Shown here piece after piece: positions 13,590 through 22,961 of a DNA stretch of 64,000 nt (within the stretch, counting starts at the first letter, position 1; every line of letters starts with the position of its first letter). Source of the stretch: a virus; the IMG/VR virus record IMGVR_UViG_3300021197_001789, positions 1-64,000 of that record. The stretch is one strand, 5' to 3'. A program made the translations under genes and the position numbers. Under the pieces are notes generated by a model. That model ran no database searches. It saw only the letters and a list, made by a program, of their open reading frames with translations, and was not told where the DNA came from.

Positions 13590-15703
13590 TGTCCGTACTA
13601 TTAGACGTTAAGGAATATGATACTCCCGCGATTAAAATTTGCCCCAATGGTACGGAAGGTGAAATTATTGAACTCGGTAGTCTACTCATTTGTCTTCCAA
13701 AAAGGCCGCCTAAGAAAGAAATTTTCGGATATAAAAAATCAAACGCTCTGCAAGTGTGGGAGAGGATACCTCTGCCGAAGGAACTGTCTCGTATTAGTTC
13801 TATGGATGAGTGGGAAGAAATGCCGAGAGAGTTCCGAGCGAGGTTTCGTCCGTATATCGAAGAAGAGTTTAGGCGTAGGCGTGAGGGTTTTTGGTTTTAT
13901 AACGACGGTGAACCTATATATATTACGGGGCGGCATTACATGATGCTCCAATGGACGAAGCTAGATATTGGGCACCCTTACTTTTTAAACTTTCAACGTG
14001 AGATATTTTTACATATGGTTGCTTGCGAGACTGATCCTCGTTGTATTGGTCAGCTTTATACTAAGTGCCGTCGTTCTGGTTACACCAATATATGCTCTGC
14101 TGTACTTGTGGATGAAGCTACGCAAGTTAAAGATAAACTTATGGGGATACAGTCGAAGACGGGAAAGGACGCGCAGGAAAACATATTTATGAAGAAGGTG
14201 GTTTATATGTTTAGAAACTACCCTTTCTTCTTTAAACCCATACAGGACGGTACCACCAACCCACGTATGGAGCTGGCTTTTAGAGAGCCATCAAAAAGAA
14301 TAACCAAAAAAAATAAAACCTCCCAGACTGGAGAGGCTCTGAACACGGTTATAAATTGGAAAAATACAACTAACAACGCATATGACGGGGAGAAGTTACA
14401 CCTGTTGTATCTAGACGAAGCAGGAAAATGGGAAAGACCTACAGATATAAAGGACGCATGGAGGATTCAGAGGACGTGTTTGATCGTCGGAAGAAAAATC
14501 GTGGGGAAGGCTCTGGTCGGAAGCACGGTAAATCCAATGGACAAAGGTGGGAGGCAGTACAAGGATCTATGGAAGGACTCAAACCCTTTAGAAAGAAACG
14601 CAAACGGTAGAACGGTAAGCGGATTGTATAGGTTGTTTATACCAGCCCAGGACTCCCTAGAGGGTTTTTTTGATATATATGGTAAACCTATTACAAGTGA
14701 TCCAGAGAATGTGGTTGAAGGAATAGACGGGGAGAGTATATCTATTGGGTCTAAGACTTATCTAAAGAATGAAAGAGCATCCCTAAAGCACGACCCTTCG
14801 GAGCTGAACGAGGTTACGAGGCAGTTCCCTTTTACGGAGGACGAAGCTTTTAGAGATAGTATAGAGGGTAGCTTGTTTAACATAGGTAAGATATATCAAC
14901 AGATAGAATATAACGATGAGCTTTTCCCAAACCCCGTAGTTAGAGGTAACTTTATATGGAAAGAGAAAGATAAAGAGGCTGTTTTTAGCGCCGATGTAAA
15001 CGGGAGGTTTAGGGTTAGCTGGTTACCACCAAACGAACAGCGCAACGTAATAAAAACCGATAGAGGTAAAAAGGTTGCACCGTTTGCAGACAGAGGATGT
15101 GGGGGAGTTGACTCGTATGACCTAGACGCTACACTAGATGGAAGAGGGTCTAAAGGGGCTCTTCACCTGTATAACAAATTTCATATAGATAACCCTTCAA
15201 ATATGTTTGTTGTGGAGTATGCTTCGCGCCCAGATCTGGCTAAGATATTTTACGAAGATGTCTTGATGGCATCCTTTTTTTATGGGTACCCACTCTTAGT
15301 GGAGAACAATAAGTATGGTATAGTAAGATACTTTGAATCAAGGGGTTATGACGGTTACTTAATGGACCGACCAGAACACCTTAAGGGGGCCTCTTCTACC
15401 GCAAACGTAAAGACCAAAGGTATACCTTCAAACTCTCAGGATGTGATACAAGCGCATGCGCACGCCATAGAAGCTTACGTGCATGACCATGTAGGGATTA
15501 ACTACGATTCTGGAGAGATGGGGAAGATGTATCTTAATGATACAATGGAGGATTGGATAGGATTTAAAATAGATAAAAGAACAAAATTTGACTTAACGAT
15601 TAGCTCAGGGTTAGCCCTTTTAGCAGCACAAAAAGCTAAACCTAAACCTAGAACAGACTTCACTGAACAGAAGTTCTTTAGGAGATATGATGTAATCGGA
15701 TGA
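13589..15703 (+). CDS. terL: Large terminase subunit (704 aa)
   Basis: DNA-packaging motor with ATPase and nuclease halves. The ATPase region shows YTKCRRSGYTN in the Walker A position (about residue 153, a degenerate P-loop of the type seen in other phages) and LLYLDEAGKWE as Walker B (about 274), followed by the coupling motif GSTVNP (~312). The C-terminal half carries a nuclease-type acidic motif, CGGVDSYDLDAT (~510), and later Asp residues. Length is typical for large-genome podovirus terminases. It starts directly at the end of the small zinc-finger gene and is followed at once by the portal. Confidence 0.85.
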   Translation: MSVLLDVKEYDTPAIKICPNGTEGEIIELGSLLICLPKRPPKKEIFGYKKSNALQVWERIPLPKELSRISSMDEWEEMPREFRARFRPYIEEEFRRRREGFWFYNDGEPIYITGRHYMMLQWTKLDIGHPYFLNFQREIFLHMVACETDPRCIGQLYTKCRRSGYTNICSAVLVDEATQVKDKLMGIQSKTGKDAQENIFMKKVVYMFRNYPFFFKPIQDGTTNPRMELAFREPSKRITKKNKTSQTGEALNTVINWKNTTNNAYDGEKLHLLYLDEAGKWERPTDIKDAWRIQRTCLIVGRKIVGKALVGSTVNPMDKGGRQYKDLWKDSNPLERNANGRTVSGLYRLFIPAQDSLEGFFDIYGKPITSDPENVVEGIDGESISIGSKTYLKNERASLKHDPSELNEVTRQFPFTEDEAFRDSIEGSLFNIGKIYQQIEYNDELFPNPVVRGNFIWKEKDKEAVFSADVNGRFRVSWLPPNEQRNVIKTDRGKKVAPFADRGCGGVDSYDLDATLDGRGSKGALHLYNKFHIDNPSNMFVVEYASRPDLAKIFYEDVLMASFFYGYPLLVENNKYGIVRYFESRGYDGYLMDRPEHLKGASSTANVKTKGIPSNSQDVIQAHAHAIEAYVHDHVGINYDSGEMGKMYLNDTMEDWIGFKIDKRTKFDLTISSGLALLAAQKAKPKPRTDFTEQKFFRRYDVIG

Positions 15704-15708
15704 TTCAC

Positions 15709-15716
15709 TATATTTG
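15709..15716 (+). promoter_or_regulatory. Promoter TATATTTG before the portal gene
   Basis: TATATTTG just after the terminase stop, with the portal ATG (15723) six bases after the final G. It suggests a separate late transcript that begins almost at the portal start codon. Confidence 0.55.
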
Positions 15717-15722
15717 CATAAT

Positions 15723-18131
15723 ATGTATGGACACGACGACGTAAATAAAAAAAATGGATTCCCCGATCCATTAGCAGATCAACAAACAAAAGAGTCCACT
15801 TCATATGGACTTCAATACGCTAAAGCTATTCATTCCCAGTGGGGGAAGATGAATGAGCCTTCATCGTTGTTTGGTAAAAGGAACAAGATATTTGAGAGAA
15901 ATAGGGATTATGCCAACGGCACCCAAGACACAAGTATATATAAGCAGCTGCTTAATTCCCTCTCCCCAAACAAAGGGGACGGTAGTCTTCTAAACCTAGA
16001 CTACACACCTGTACCTATCCTACCTAAGTTTGTTAAGGTGGTGGTAAATAAGATACTTTCCAGAGACCCATACCCAAATTTAGAATCTGTAGATCCTTTG
16101 TCTTCTTCTGAAAAAAACAAGAAAAAGGAGAAGATTAAAATGCAAGTAGAGGCCAGGGAACTGCTTCAGTCTTTAAAGGAAAAAACTGGGGTTGTTTTAG
16201 ATATGGACCCTGAGGAGATACCCTCTACGTTAGAGGAGGCCGAGATTTTTATGGATACAAACATAAAAACTGATGCAGAGATAGCTGCGCAGATAGGTAC
16301 AAACATGACCTTAGCCTGGAGCAATTTCTCCGACACAACATATAGAAGGGCTGTTAACGACTTAGTGGCTTTAGGTATGTCCGTGGTAAAGAGGAAGAAC
16401 GACCCAAATAAAGGTATTAAGCTTGAGTACGTAGACCCTATATCTTTCGTACATAGCCATACGGAGGATCCAAATTTTCAGGATATAGTATATGCGGGGG
16501 ACGTTAAGAGAATGCCTATACATGAATTAAAAAGATTAGCGGGGGATGAATTTACCGAAGAGGAGTTTAAGAAGATTGCCGAAAAGGTTAAGAATAAGCA
16601 AGGTAACGATACAGGGAAGCTAAGTCAAAGTCATTATGACGAAAGGTTGCAGCGTACGCAATACGGGTATGATGAATACATGGTGGATGTTTTAGACTTT
16701 CAGTTTGTGTCTGTAGATTCTATGTATTTTGAGGAGAAAGAGAGTAGACACGGAAATAGCGGTTTCTACTACAAAGGATTTGAATATAAAGAGAAATCAG
16801 GTAGCGTATACGAGCGCACCCCACATAAGATGGAAATGGCTATCGTTTATGGGGGTAGCTATGTGTTAGGTACGGACCATGTGTTTGGTTATGGGCGTCA
16901 AAAAAATGTACCTAAAAACGTACACGATATATCTGAGGCTAAACTTTCTTACTCTGTGTCGGCAACGAACATGAGGCGCATGATGCCTAAATCTATGGTT
17001 GAGAGCTGCACAGGATTTGCCGATATGCTCCAGCTAACCCACTTAAAGATTCAGCAGTCGATAGCTAAAGCTAAACCAGACGGGTTGATTATAGATATAG
17101 AAGGGTTAGAAAATGTACAACTAGGAAAGGGTGGGGAGCTACAACCTCTGGAGTTACACGATATATACGAGCAAACGGGTGTATTCTACTACAGAAGCAA
17201 GAACCCAGAAGGCGGTTTCCAAAATCCACCAGTACGTGAGATAGGTAATACCATAAGGAATATAAACGAGCTTGTTGGTTTGTACAACCATTATATGCAG
17301 CTTATTAGAGATACTACGGGGATAAACGAAGCTATGGATGCTTCGTCACCTAAAGGTGATGCACTTGTAGGGGTTCAGCAGCAAGCTATTGCCGCAGGAA
17401 ATAACGCTATATATGATATAACCAACGCATCTATGATGCTCTTTAAACGTGTATGTCAGGATGTAGTTAAGTGTTTGCAGATAATCCCTATCGAGTCGGT
17501 GCTATATAAGGTGTACACCAATGCTATTGGGGAAGAGAATATGAACGTTCTTTCTTCCTTCAAGGACCTTTCCATGTATAACTTTGGGGTTCAGGTAGTT
17601 AAGGAGATGGAGGATGAGGATAGACAATTCCTAGAGCAGAATATACAGATGGCTCTGCAGCAACAGCAGATAGATCTAGAGGACGCTATGTCCGTTAGGG
17701 CATTAAAGGACGTTAACCAGGCCGAGAGACTTCTTATTATACGTAGGAAGAAAAGGATGACCGAGCAACAGCAGATAGCACAGCAAAATTCTGAACAGCA
17801 AGCTCAACAGGCAGCCCAGGCTACCCAGCAAGCTTCTGAATCTAGGATGCAGGAGCTTCAGGTTCAGGCTCAAATAGACACACAGGAAATACAGCTTAAA
17901 GCTCAGCTAGAGATGCAGTTAACTCAGATGAAACATGAGTTTAACAAAGAGATAGAAACTATACGTGCTCAGGCCACTTTAGGATTTAAAGAAGACGATC
18001 AGGAGTTCAAAGAGAAGCTAGATGTACTTAAAGAAGACAGAAAAGATGAGCGTCAGGTAGCTCAAGGAGATCAACAGATGGCTATGAAACAAATGGACCA
18101 ACAACCTGAGGGTCAACAACAAATGATTTGA
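15723..18131 (+). CDS. Portal protein (802 aa)
   Basis: Dodecameric head-tail connector. The order (N-terminal NPLEESS-like helix region, DYTPVPILPKFVKVVVNKI, a membrane-free alpha/beta body, then LLIIRRKKRMTEQQ) matches large Bacteroidetes-phage portals. The last 130 residues are a Gln-rich coiled coil (QQQIAQQNSEQQAQQAAQA, then DTQEIQLKAQLEMQL), typical of portal C-terminal barrels or tunnel extensions. A TTG codon at 15714 lies in frame, but the ATG at 15723 is preferred because TTG overlaps the promoter box. It lies between terminase and the decoration cluster. Confidence 0.8.
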   Translation: MYGHDDVNKKNGFPDPLADQQTKESTSYGLQYAKAIHSQWGKMNEPSSLFGKRNKIFERNRDYANGTQDTSIYKQLLNSLSPNKGDGSLLNLDYTPVPILPKFVKVVVNKILSRDPYPNLESVDPLSSSEKNKKKEKIKMQVEARELLQSLKEKTGVVLDMDPEEIPSTLEEAEIFMDTNIKTDAEIAAQIGTNMTLAWSNFSDTTYRRAVNDLVALGMSVVKRKNDPNKGIKLEYVDPISFVHSHTEDPNFQDIVYAGDVKRMPIHELKRLAGDEFTEEEFKKIAEKVKNKQGNDTGKLSQSHYDERLQRTQYGYDEYMVDVLDFQFVSVDSMYFEEKESRHGNSGFYYKGFEYKEKSGSVYERTPHKMEMAIVYGGSYVLGTDHVFGYGRQKNVPKNVHDISEAKLSYSVSATNMRRMMPKSMVESCTGFADMLQLTHLKIQQSIAKAKPDGLIIDIEGLENVQLGKGGELQPLELHDIYEQTGVFYYRSKNPEGGFQNPPVREIGNTIRNINELVGLYNHYMQLIRDTTGINEAMDASSPKGDALVGVQQQAIAAGNNAIYDITNASMMLFKRVCQDVVKCLQIIPIESVLYKVYTNAIGEENMNVLSSFKDLSMYNFGVQVVKEMEDEDRQFLEQNIQMALQQQQIDLEDAMSVRALKDVNQAERLLIIRRKKRMTEQQQIAQQNSEQQAQQAAQATQQASESRMQELQVQAQIDTQEIQLKAQLEMQLTQMKHEFNKEIETIRAQATLGFKEDDQEFKEKLDVLKEDRKDERQVAQGDQQMAMKQMDQQPEGQQQMI

Positions 18132-18132
18132 T

Positions 18133-18579
18133 ATGGCAACAAAAAAAGTAAACTTAGATGAATCTCAAAGGTTAGATATTACTGTCCGTAGAGGAGATTC
18201 GTTTTCTCTTGTAATCACTTTTAAAAACTCTGCAGGTACAGCTCTCGCTTTAACAACTTTAGGTTACGAGTGGCAAATGGAGGTTCGTACCCCTCAAAAC
18301 AATCAGCTTTTATCTAGCATGGTTCTAGCAAGCTCTAATACGTTAGGTACTACGCAGATGACTTCAGCAGGAAACGTTGCTTTGCTAGAAGATTTTGTTA
18401 CAGATGATGATGGAAAATTAACAATATCTGCTGGCTATCTCGCTATGAAAGAAGTTCCTCAGGGAGTGTATGTTTATGATCTTCAGTATAAAGACCAAAG
18501 CACTTCCCCAAATACAGTTAAAACGGTACTAAGAGGTAATTTTATTGTTAACCCAGATGTAACAACCTCTCACTCGTAA
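18133..18579 (+). CDS. Beta-rich structural protein (148 aa)
   Basis: All-beta protein with DITVRRGDSFSLVITFKNSAG near the start and a closing strand TVLRGNFIVNPDVTT. The 'RGDSFxLxITFKNSAGTALxL' pattern is common at the N-terminus of small tail-fibre/baseplate-type proteins of phages. It is probably a virion surface or neck component. It directly follows the portal. Confidence 0.6.
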   Translation: MATKKVNLDESQRLDITVRRGDSFSLVITFKNSAGTALALTTLGYEWQMEVRTPQNNQLLSSMVLASSNTLGTTQMTSAGNVALLEDFVTDDDGKLTISAGYLAMKEVPQGVYVYDLQYKDQSTSPNTVKTVLRGNFIVNPDVTTSHS

Positions 18580-18791
18580 TGAGTTTAGCTGTATATAACA
18601 TAACACCAGCCAGCGTATCGGTAACGAAAGCAAAAAATTTGCAATTAACGGCAACAATAGGTTCTTCTACGGCTTCTTTAACATTAAGATCTCACTCCGC
18701 TGTTTTTACCCAAGAGGGGAGAGCTTCTATAGCTCCATCTAGGATGATTTTTACTTTTGAGGATCAAAAAAGCTTAATCTTTACATTATGA
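18579..18791 (+). CDS. Small beta protein (70 aa)
   Basis: A 70-residue Ser/Thr-rich protein beginning MSLAVYNITPASVSVTKAKN. The opening recalls an Ig-like or fibronectin-like strand (TPASVSVTKAKNLQLTATIG). Its start overlaps the previous stop (TAATG) and its stop overlaps the next ATG. Probably structural; not recognised. Confidence 0.6.
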   Translation: MSLAVYNITPASVSVTKAKNLQLTATIGSSTASLTLRSHSAVFTQEGRASIAPSRMIFTFEDQKSLIFTL

Positions 18792-18976
18792 ATACGCTAA
18801 AGAAAAACAAAGGGGGGAAGCTTACGATCTCCGATAATAAGGTAGAAGTAGCCCCTCCCAAGGGCTACCACTGGATGGAGGATCGTGGTAGGTATTTTCT
18901 TATGAAAGGAGATTATGCACCGCATCCAGGCGCAGTAGAAAAAGCAAAGTTTAAAACAGCAAACCATGGCAAGTAA
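18788..18976 (+). CDS. Small protein with GYHWM motif and GG motif (62 aa)
   Basis: Starts MNTLKKNKGGKLTISDN, another GG motif, followed by PPKGYHWMEDRGRYFLMKGDY and HPGAVEKAKFK. The PPKGYHWM...FLMKGxYxxH pattern resembles a conserved short protein of unknown function I recall from marine phage head-gene clusters. Overlaps both neighbours. Confidence 0.65.
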   Translation: MNTLKKNKGGKLTISDNKVEVAPPKGYHWMEDRGRYFLMKGDYAPHPGAVEKAKFKTANHGK

Positions 18977-19142
18977 AAAAAGAAAAGGCTTATGGGCGAA
19001 TATAATGGAAAAGAGAAAAAGAGGGGAGTCACCAGCTAAACCAGGTGAAAAAGGCTACCCTTCAAAAAAATCGTGGAAGAAGGTTACGTCTCTTGGTTAC
19101 GGGGGTAAGGTCAAGGTCGTTAAAAAAAAGAAACGTAAATAA
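18966..19142 (+). CDS. Very basic small protein (58 aa)
   Basis: The 58-residue frame begins MASKKRKGLWANIMEKRKRG and ends LGYGGKVKVVKKKKRK. It carries the GG motif in the same C-terminal position as the 4778-5479 protein. The high positive charge suggests DNA or membrane contact in the virion. It overlaps the previous gene by 11 bases and ends five bases before the next promoter. Confidence 0.6.
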   Translation: MASKKRKGLWANIMEKRKRGESPAKPGEKGYPSKKSWKKVTSLGYGGKVKVVKKKKRK

Positions 19143-19146
19143 TAAC

Positions 19147-19154
19147 TATATTTG
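19147..19154 (+). promoter_or_regulatory. Promoter TATATTTG before decoration cluster
   Basis: TATATTTG in the short gap after the basic protein, with the ATG at 19174 preceded by an A-rich leader (AAACAAAATTAAAA). It would drive the decoration cluster, scaffold and capsid genes. Confidence 0.6.
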
Positions 19155-19173
19155 CATATAAACAAAATTAAAA

Positions 19174-19587
19174 ATGGCAACGACAGCATCAATATCACTA
19201 AGTAGCGACATAACTGGCGATGCGCTTAGCATAAGCGAAACAGCAACTTTAACAAAGTCTGGATCTAATGTTACTAATCTTGATCAGTTTACTGGGGTTA
19301 ATACAGTGTACTACGCTGCTGCACAGACTGAGACTAACATAATAGCAGCTGCTGACTACCCTGATACCACTGTAGCTCATAAGGTATACATAAGAAACGC
19401 AAATACCAGCACAACTTGCACCGTTGAGGTAGATATTGATTCAACAGCAAATGAGCCTTTAGGTAAATTATACTACAACGATTGGTGCTTTTTCCCATGG
19501 ATGGGTACAAAAGACATAGACATCTCAACCAATGAAGTTGGTGTAACTGTAGAGTTTGCTGTTATATCTCAATCGGTAGCATCATAA
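19174..19587 (+). CDS. Decoration-like protein, family A (137 aa)
   Basis: The first of four tandem related proteins. It has MATTASISLSSDITGDAL, a central TVAHKVYIRNANTST strand pair, EPLGKLYYNDWCFFPWMG and a terminal VGVTVEFAVIS. The four share this order, so they arose by duplication. The fold is all-beta without catalytic residues. Location between portal and capsid genes fits capsid decoration or head-fibre subunits. Family name unknown. Confidence 0.65.
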   Translation: MATTASISLSSDITGDALSISETATLTKSGSNVTNLDQFTGVNTVYYAAAQTETNIIAAADYPDTTVAHKVYIRNANTSTTCTVEVDIDSTANEPLGKLYYNDWCFFPWMGTKDIDISTNEVGVTVEFAVISQSVAS

Positions 19588-19596
19588 TATAAGACA

Positions 19597-19992
19597 ATGG
19601 CAACAACAGCAACATTCACATTAAGCACCCCAGACTTTACAGGTGGGGGTTCGTTTTCTGTAACAACCACCTTATTAAAGGCAGGCACAAGTACTGGAAT
19701 AGATCAATTCACAGGTATTGCAAGAGTCTACAAGGACGCCGCAACAGCTGATATATCTTTAGTTGCTGCTAGTGATTATGCAGATAACAAGTCTCACAGA
19801 CTTTACGTAAAGAACACATCTACCACCGCCGCAGACACTTTCGTTCTTATGGAGGTGGGTAGCAATGAACCTATAGGTAGATTATTTCCAGGTGACTGGA
19901 TGTACATACCTGTTGACGGGACAGAAGATATTAAAGCCACAACCTCAGCCGTTGGCATGAGCTTTGAGTGGGGGTTATTTCACGAAGGATAA
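19597..19992 (+). CDS. Decoration-like protein, family A (131 aa)
   Basis: A paralogue of the preceding gene. It has MATTATFTLSTPDFTGGG, SHRLYVKNTSTTAADTF, NEPIGRLFPGDWMYIPVDG and a closing GMSFEWGLFHEG. The GDWM/IPxDG segment and final F-E-W strand align with DWCFFPWMG and VEFAV in the neighbour. Probably the same virion role with a different surface. Confidence 0.65.
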   Translation: MATTATFTLSTPDFTGGGSFSVTTTLLKAGTSTGIDQFTGIARVYKDAATADISLVAASDYADNKSHRLYVKNTSTTAADTFVLMEVGSNEPIGRLFPGDWMYIPVDGTEDIKATTSAVGMSFEWGLFHEG

Positions 19993-20003
19993 TAAACAGG
20001 TAA

Positions 20004-20744
20004 ATGGCAACAGTAACAGCATCATTAAGTTTAACTAGCGCGGACCTTACAACTAACGGCCTTGCTGTATCAACTAGCACTAATTTAGTTAAGGCTGGCA
20101 CAAAGAAAACTGGGCTGTCGCAAACTACGGGGGTAGCCACAAGAACTACATCATTTGCAAGCGCTGGTGTTATTGACAGTAGTGTTTTATATCGCGGGGA
20201 TGATTACACAGCGGATGGTGCAAACAAGGTGTACTTAAAAAATTTATCTAACGTTGCATCAGAATATTTTACGGTATATTTAACTGGAAGTGGAGGAACG
20301 GACGGTGACGGTGTAACGGAACTAGGCAGATTATATGCAGGGGATTTTGCATTTTTTCCATGGAACGCAACAGGGGGAACAAAGGAAACTTTTATAGCTA
20401 CTATAGCAAACACCTGGGCAGCTGGAGATACCTGGGAATTTGACGGTGTAGAGATTACCGCTGCTGATTCTACGGTTGCTAATATAGCTACACTGATAGA
20501 TGAAGCTCATTTTCCTAACTGGGTAACTTCAAGGTCTACCGCAGCTGTAACCTTTGTTGCTAGATATGCTCAAGACGCTGGTACAGTTGTAACAGCTACA
20601 GCTGATATAACAGTAGTTACCGCTGGGGATGGAGACTCTGTGGTGTCAAGTTCTGCATTAGGAACAAAATCTTTGTCGGACATATGGATTAAACCAAGTG
20701 TTCATACGGAGATAACACTAGAACACCTCTTAATACACGAATGA
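20004..20744 (+). CDS. Decoration-like protein, family A, with inserted domain (246 aa)
   Basis: It starts like its neighbours (MATVTASLSLTSADLTTNG, KVYLKNLSNVASEYFTVYL, GRLYAGDFAFFPWNATGG). Before the closing strand it carries about 100 extra residues (FIATIANTWAAGDTWEFDG ... TVVTAGDGDSVVSS). That insert follows a pattern of tail-sheath-like or surface beta domains (AGDTWxFDGVxITAADST). The result looks like a decoration subunit displaying an extra domain. Confidence 0.65.
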   Translation: MATVTASLSLTSADLTTNGLAVSTSTNLVKAGTKKTGLSQTTGVATRTTSFASAGVIDSSVLYRGDDYTADGANKVYLKNLSNVASEYFTVYLTGSGGTDGDGVTELGRLYAGDFAFFPWNATGGTKETFIATIANTWAAGDTWEFDGVEITAADSTVANIATLIDEAHFPNWVTSRSTAAVTFVARYAQDAGTVVTATADITVVTAGDGDSVVSSSALGTKSLSDIWIKPSVHTEITLEHLLIHE

Positions 20745-21157
20745 TGGGGAATGTAACAACAACATTAAGAATTTCATCTGCCGACGTTTTAAGCACGTCT
20801 GTGGATATAACCGTATTGGCTAACCTAAATGCCGATAGCGGTACACTAAGTAGGGCTAAAGTTGTTAAAACCGCGGTAGATGCAAATGCATTAGAAGTAT
20901 ATACAGTAAATGATAAATCAGAATCGGCATACTTATACTTAAGGAATTTGGAAACAGAAAAAGAAAATTACGTATATGTATATAATGATACAGACAGCGA
21001 CGGATTAGTAGCAAAGGTTGGTGGAGGAGAATTTTGTTTTATCCCAGTAGCAGTAGATAAGGGTTACAGAGTATACGGGACAAGAGTAGACTCCATGGTG
21101 GAGTTTGCTGTATTCGGTTTAGACAGCTCAGCTGCAGGACCATTCAATCAGAGCTAA
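20741..21157 (+). CDS. Decoration-like protein, family A (138 aa)
   Basis: Fourth tandem member, overlapping the previous stop by four bases. It has TTTLRISSADVLSTSVD, SAYLYLRNLETEKENYVYV, GGGEFCFIPVAVDKGYRVYG and a closing VEFAVFGLD. The order matches the family and the loops differ. Probably a virion surface protein. Confidence 0.65.
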   Translation: MMGNVTTTLRISSADVLSTSVDITVLANLNADSGTLSRAKVVKTAVDANALEVYTVNDKSESAYLYLRNLETEKENYVYVYNDTDSDGLVAKVGGGEFCFIPVAVDKGYRVYGTRVDSMVEFAVFGLDSSAAGPFNQS

Positions 21158-21170
21158 ATAAAATAAAGAC

Positions 21171-21785
21171 ATGGCAACATTAGCAAATCAAGGAATGGCC
21201 AGCCAAATGGCTTTTGGACAACACGGTTGTGCTTTCATAGATGATGATGATCATTTTTTAATACCGCCCGATGGGATGGTTGTGGTCGCTATTCAATGTT
21301 TAGGGGATACGGAGTTTGACACTCTTACCGCGGAAGACCCTACGCGGTTTATGAATACGGCATCTGCGGCACACGGTATCGCAAGTCAGGCGGTGCACGG
21401 GTCTGGAGGTTCTGCCAGATACTTAAATAGTCAGTATGTTTTTATGGCTGCTACGGCAACAGCTTCGCTTGGGGACTCTGTATATTCTGATGCTGGAGTG
21501 TTTCTAGCCAGGATAGCTGAGAAAGGCACGCTGGTTGCTACAGATGGAACACCACTTTCTTCGGATTTGGCCATTAAACTAGATAGAGGAGTTGTGATAG
21601 CGGATGGTGCCACTTTGTTGTTTGCAAATAAAGGTCAAGGTGGTGGAGGTCACACTCTAGCTACAGCAAACGTATTTCCAAAAGGAATGACCATATATGG
21701 GAGGTGGGCCGCTGTTAGTCTTGCTGCTGATCAGAACTCAGATGGAGCTGTATGTTACTTTGGCCCAACTTATAGCCCAGTATAA
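21171..21785 (+). CDS. Structural protein next to capsid genes (204 aa)
   Basis: Starts MATLANQGMASQMAFGQHG and contains VFPKGMTIYGRWAAVSLAA near the end. The 'GMTIYGRW' strand is one I associate with conserved head-proximal proteins of marine phages. The middle is Ala/Gly/Thr-rich beta structure. A virion role is likely from location (just before scaffold). Confidence 0.65.
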   Translation: MATLANQGMASQMAFGQHGCAFIDDDDHFLIPPDGMVVVAIQCLGDTEFDTLTAEDPTRFMNTASAAHGIASQAVHGSGGSARYLNSQYVFMAATATASLGDSVYSDAGVFLARIAEKGTLVATDGTPLSSDLAIKLDRGVVIADGATLLFANKGQGGGGHTLATANVFPKGMTIYGRWAAVSLAADQNSDGAVCYFGPTYSPV

Positions 21786-21823
21786 ACGCTTAGGCTTAAA
21801 TAGAAAACAAATAATTTAATATA

Positions 21824-22948
21824 ATGGAAGAACAATTTGAAAAAGTGGAGATTTTTGATACTCCCGAACAACTTGCTGCCTCTATGCAGGCAGACGCACA
21901 AACTACAACCACAGAGGAGGCTCCACAGCAGGAGTCTCAACCTGTTTCTGAACCAGACGTTCAGGAGCAACCGCCTCAGGAGACTCAGCCAGAGGTAGAG
22001 ACTCAGCCAGAGCAACAGCCTCAGGTTGAACAACAAGAAACTAATGCTCCGCAGGAAACTGTAGAGCAACTACAATATTCAGAAAATCAGATAGAAGAGG
22101 CGGTGTTCTCGTACATGAGCGAAAGGCTCGGAAGGAACGTTACCTCTATGGATGATTTTGTGAACACCCCGCAGGAGCAAGCACCTCTTGATGAAAGAAT
22201 CGCCGCGATAGCAAACTTTGTCGAAACGACAGGGCGCACACCGCAGGATTGGTTTAAGTATCAGTCATTAAATCCTACCGAAATGGGAGATTTAACAGCC
22301 GTAAAGGTTGACATGGCATCAAAGTACCCTAACCTATCTAATGACGAAATAAATCTTCTCATTAAGAATAACTACAAGTCGGACGTTGAAACTCACGGTG
22401 AGGAGCAAGTCCAGCTTTCGCAACTGCAACTTAAAATAGATGCTGAGACTGCACGTAAAAACATCTCTGAGATTCGACAAAAATATTCGGCCCCAGAGGT
22501 ACAGCAAGCTCAGCAAGAATCTTTTATTAATGACGATTGGATTGGACAGATGTCCAGTGAGGTAGATCAGTTAACTGGGTTGGAATTTGACCTAGGTAAC
22601 GATAAATCATTTACCTTCGGACTAGACGACAATTACAAGTCACAACTAAAAGATAAAAACACAAGGTTAGAGGAATACTTTGATGAATTTGTCCGACAGG
22701 ACGGAAGCTGGGATTTCGATGCCCTTTCTTCACACAGAGCCGTTATTGACAATATCGACCAGATCGTAAGCGCAGCTTACAAACAAGGTATGGGTGATGG
22801 TCAAAGAGGTTTAGTGGATAAAGCGGCTAACGTATCTACCGCTTCCCCAAATCAGGGAACAAACTCTAATCAATCTAATAACCCACTTGCAGAGCAAGTG
22901 AAAGACATCATGAGGAACAACTCCTCTAAGATGACATTTAACATTTAA
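21824..22948 (+). CDS. Capsid scaffolding protein (374 aa)
   Basis: An acidic, Gln/Glu-rich, mostly helical protein. The N-terminal 80 residues are low-complexity repeats (EEAPQQESQPVSEPDVQEQ, then PQVEQQETNAPQETVEQL). A helical coiled-coil core follows, and a polar tail (NVSTASPNQGTNSNQSNNP) ends in KDIMRNNSSKMTFNI. This composition and the place directly before the major capsid gene are hallmarks of phage scaffolds, which guide procapsid assembly and then leave. No protease motif is seen in it. Confidence 0.75.
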   Translation: MEEQFEKVEIFDTPEQLAASMQADAQTTTTEEAPQQESQPVSEPDVQEQPPQETQPEVETQPEQQPQVEQQETNAPQETVEQLQYSENQIEEAVFSYMSERLGRNVTSMDDFVNTPQEQAPLDERIAAIANFVETTGRTPQDWFKYQSLNPTEMGDLTAVKVDMASKYPNLSNDEINLLIKNNYKSDVETHGEEQVQLSQLQLKIDAETARKNISEIRQKYSAPEVQQAQQESFINDDWIGQMSSEVDQLTGLEFDLGNDKSFTFGLDDNYKSQLKDKNTRLEEYFDEFVRQDGSWDFDALSSHRAVIDNIDQIVSAAYKQGMGDGQRGLVDKAANVSTASPNQGTNSNQSNNPLAEQVKDIMRNNSSKMTFNI

Positions 22949-22961
22949 AAAATAAGAAAAA

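Noticed and set aside
21770-22069. 99-codon minus-strand frame, LLLWLSLLRRLLL-like, antisense to the scaffold gene
   Set aside because: Leu/Trp/Ser content is the complement of Gln/Glu/Pro codons in the scaffold's low-complexity N-terminus.
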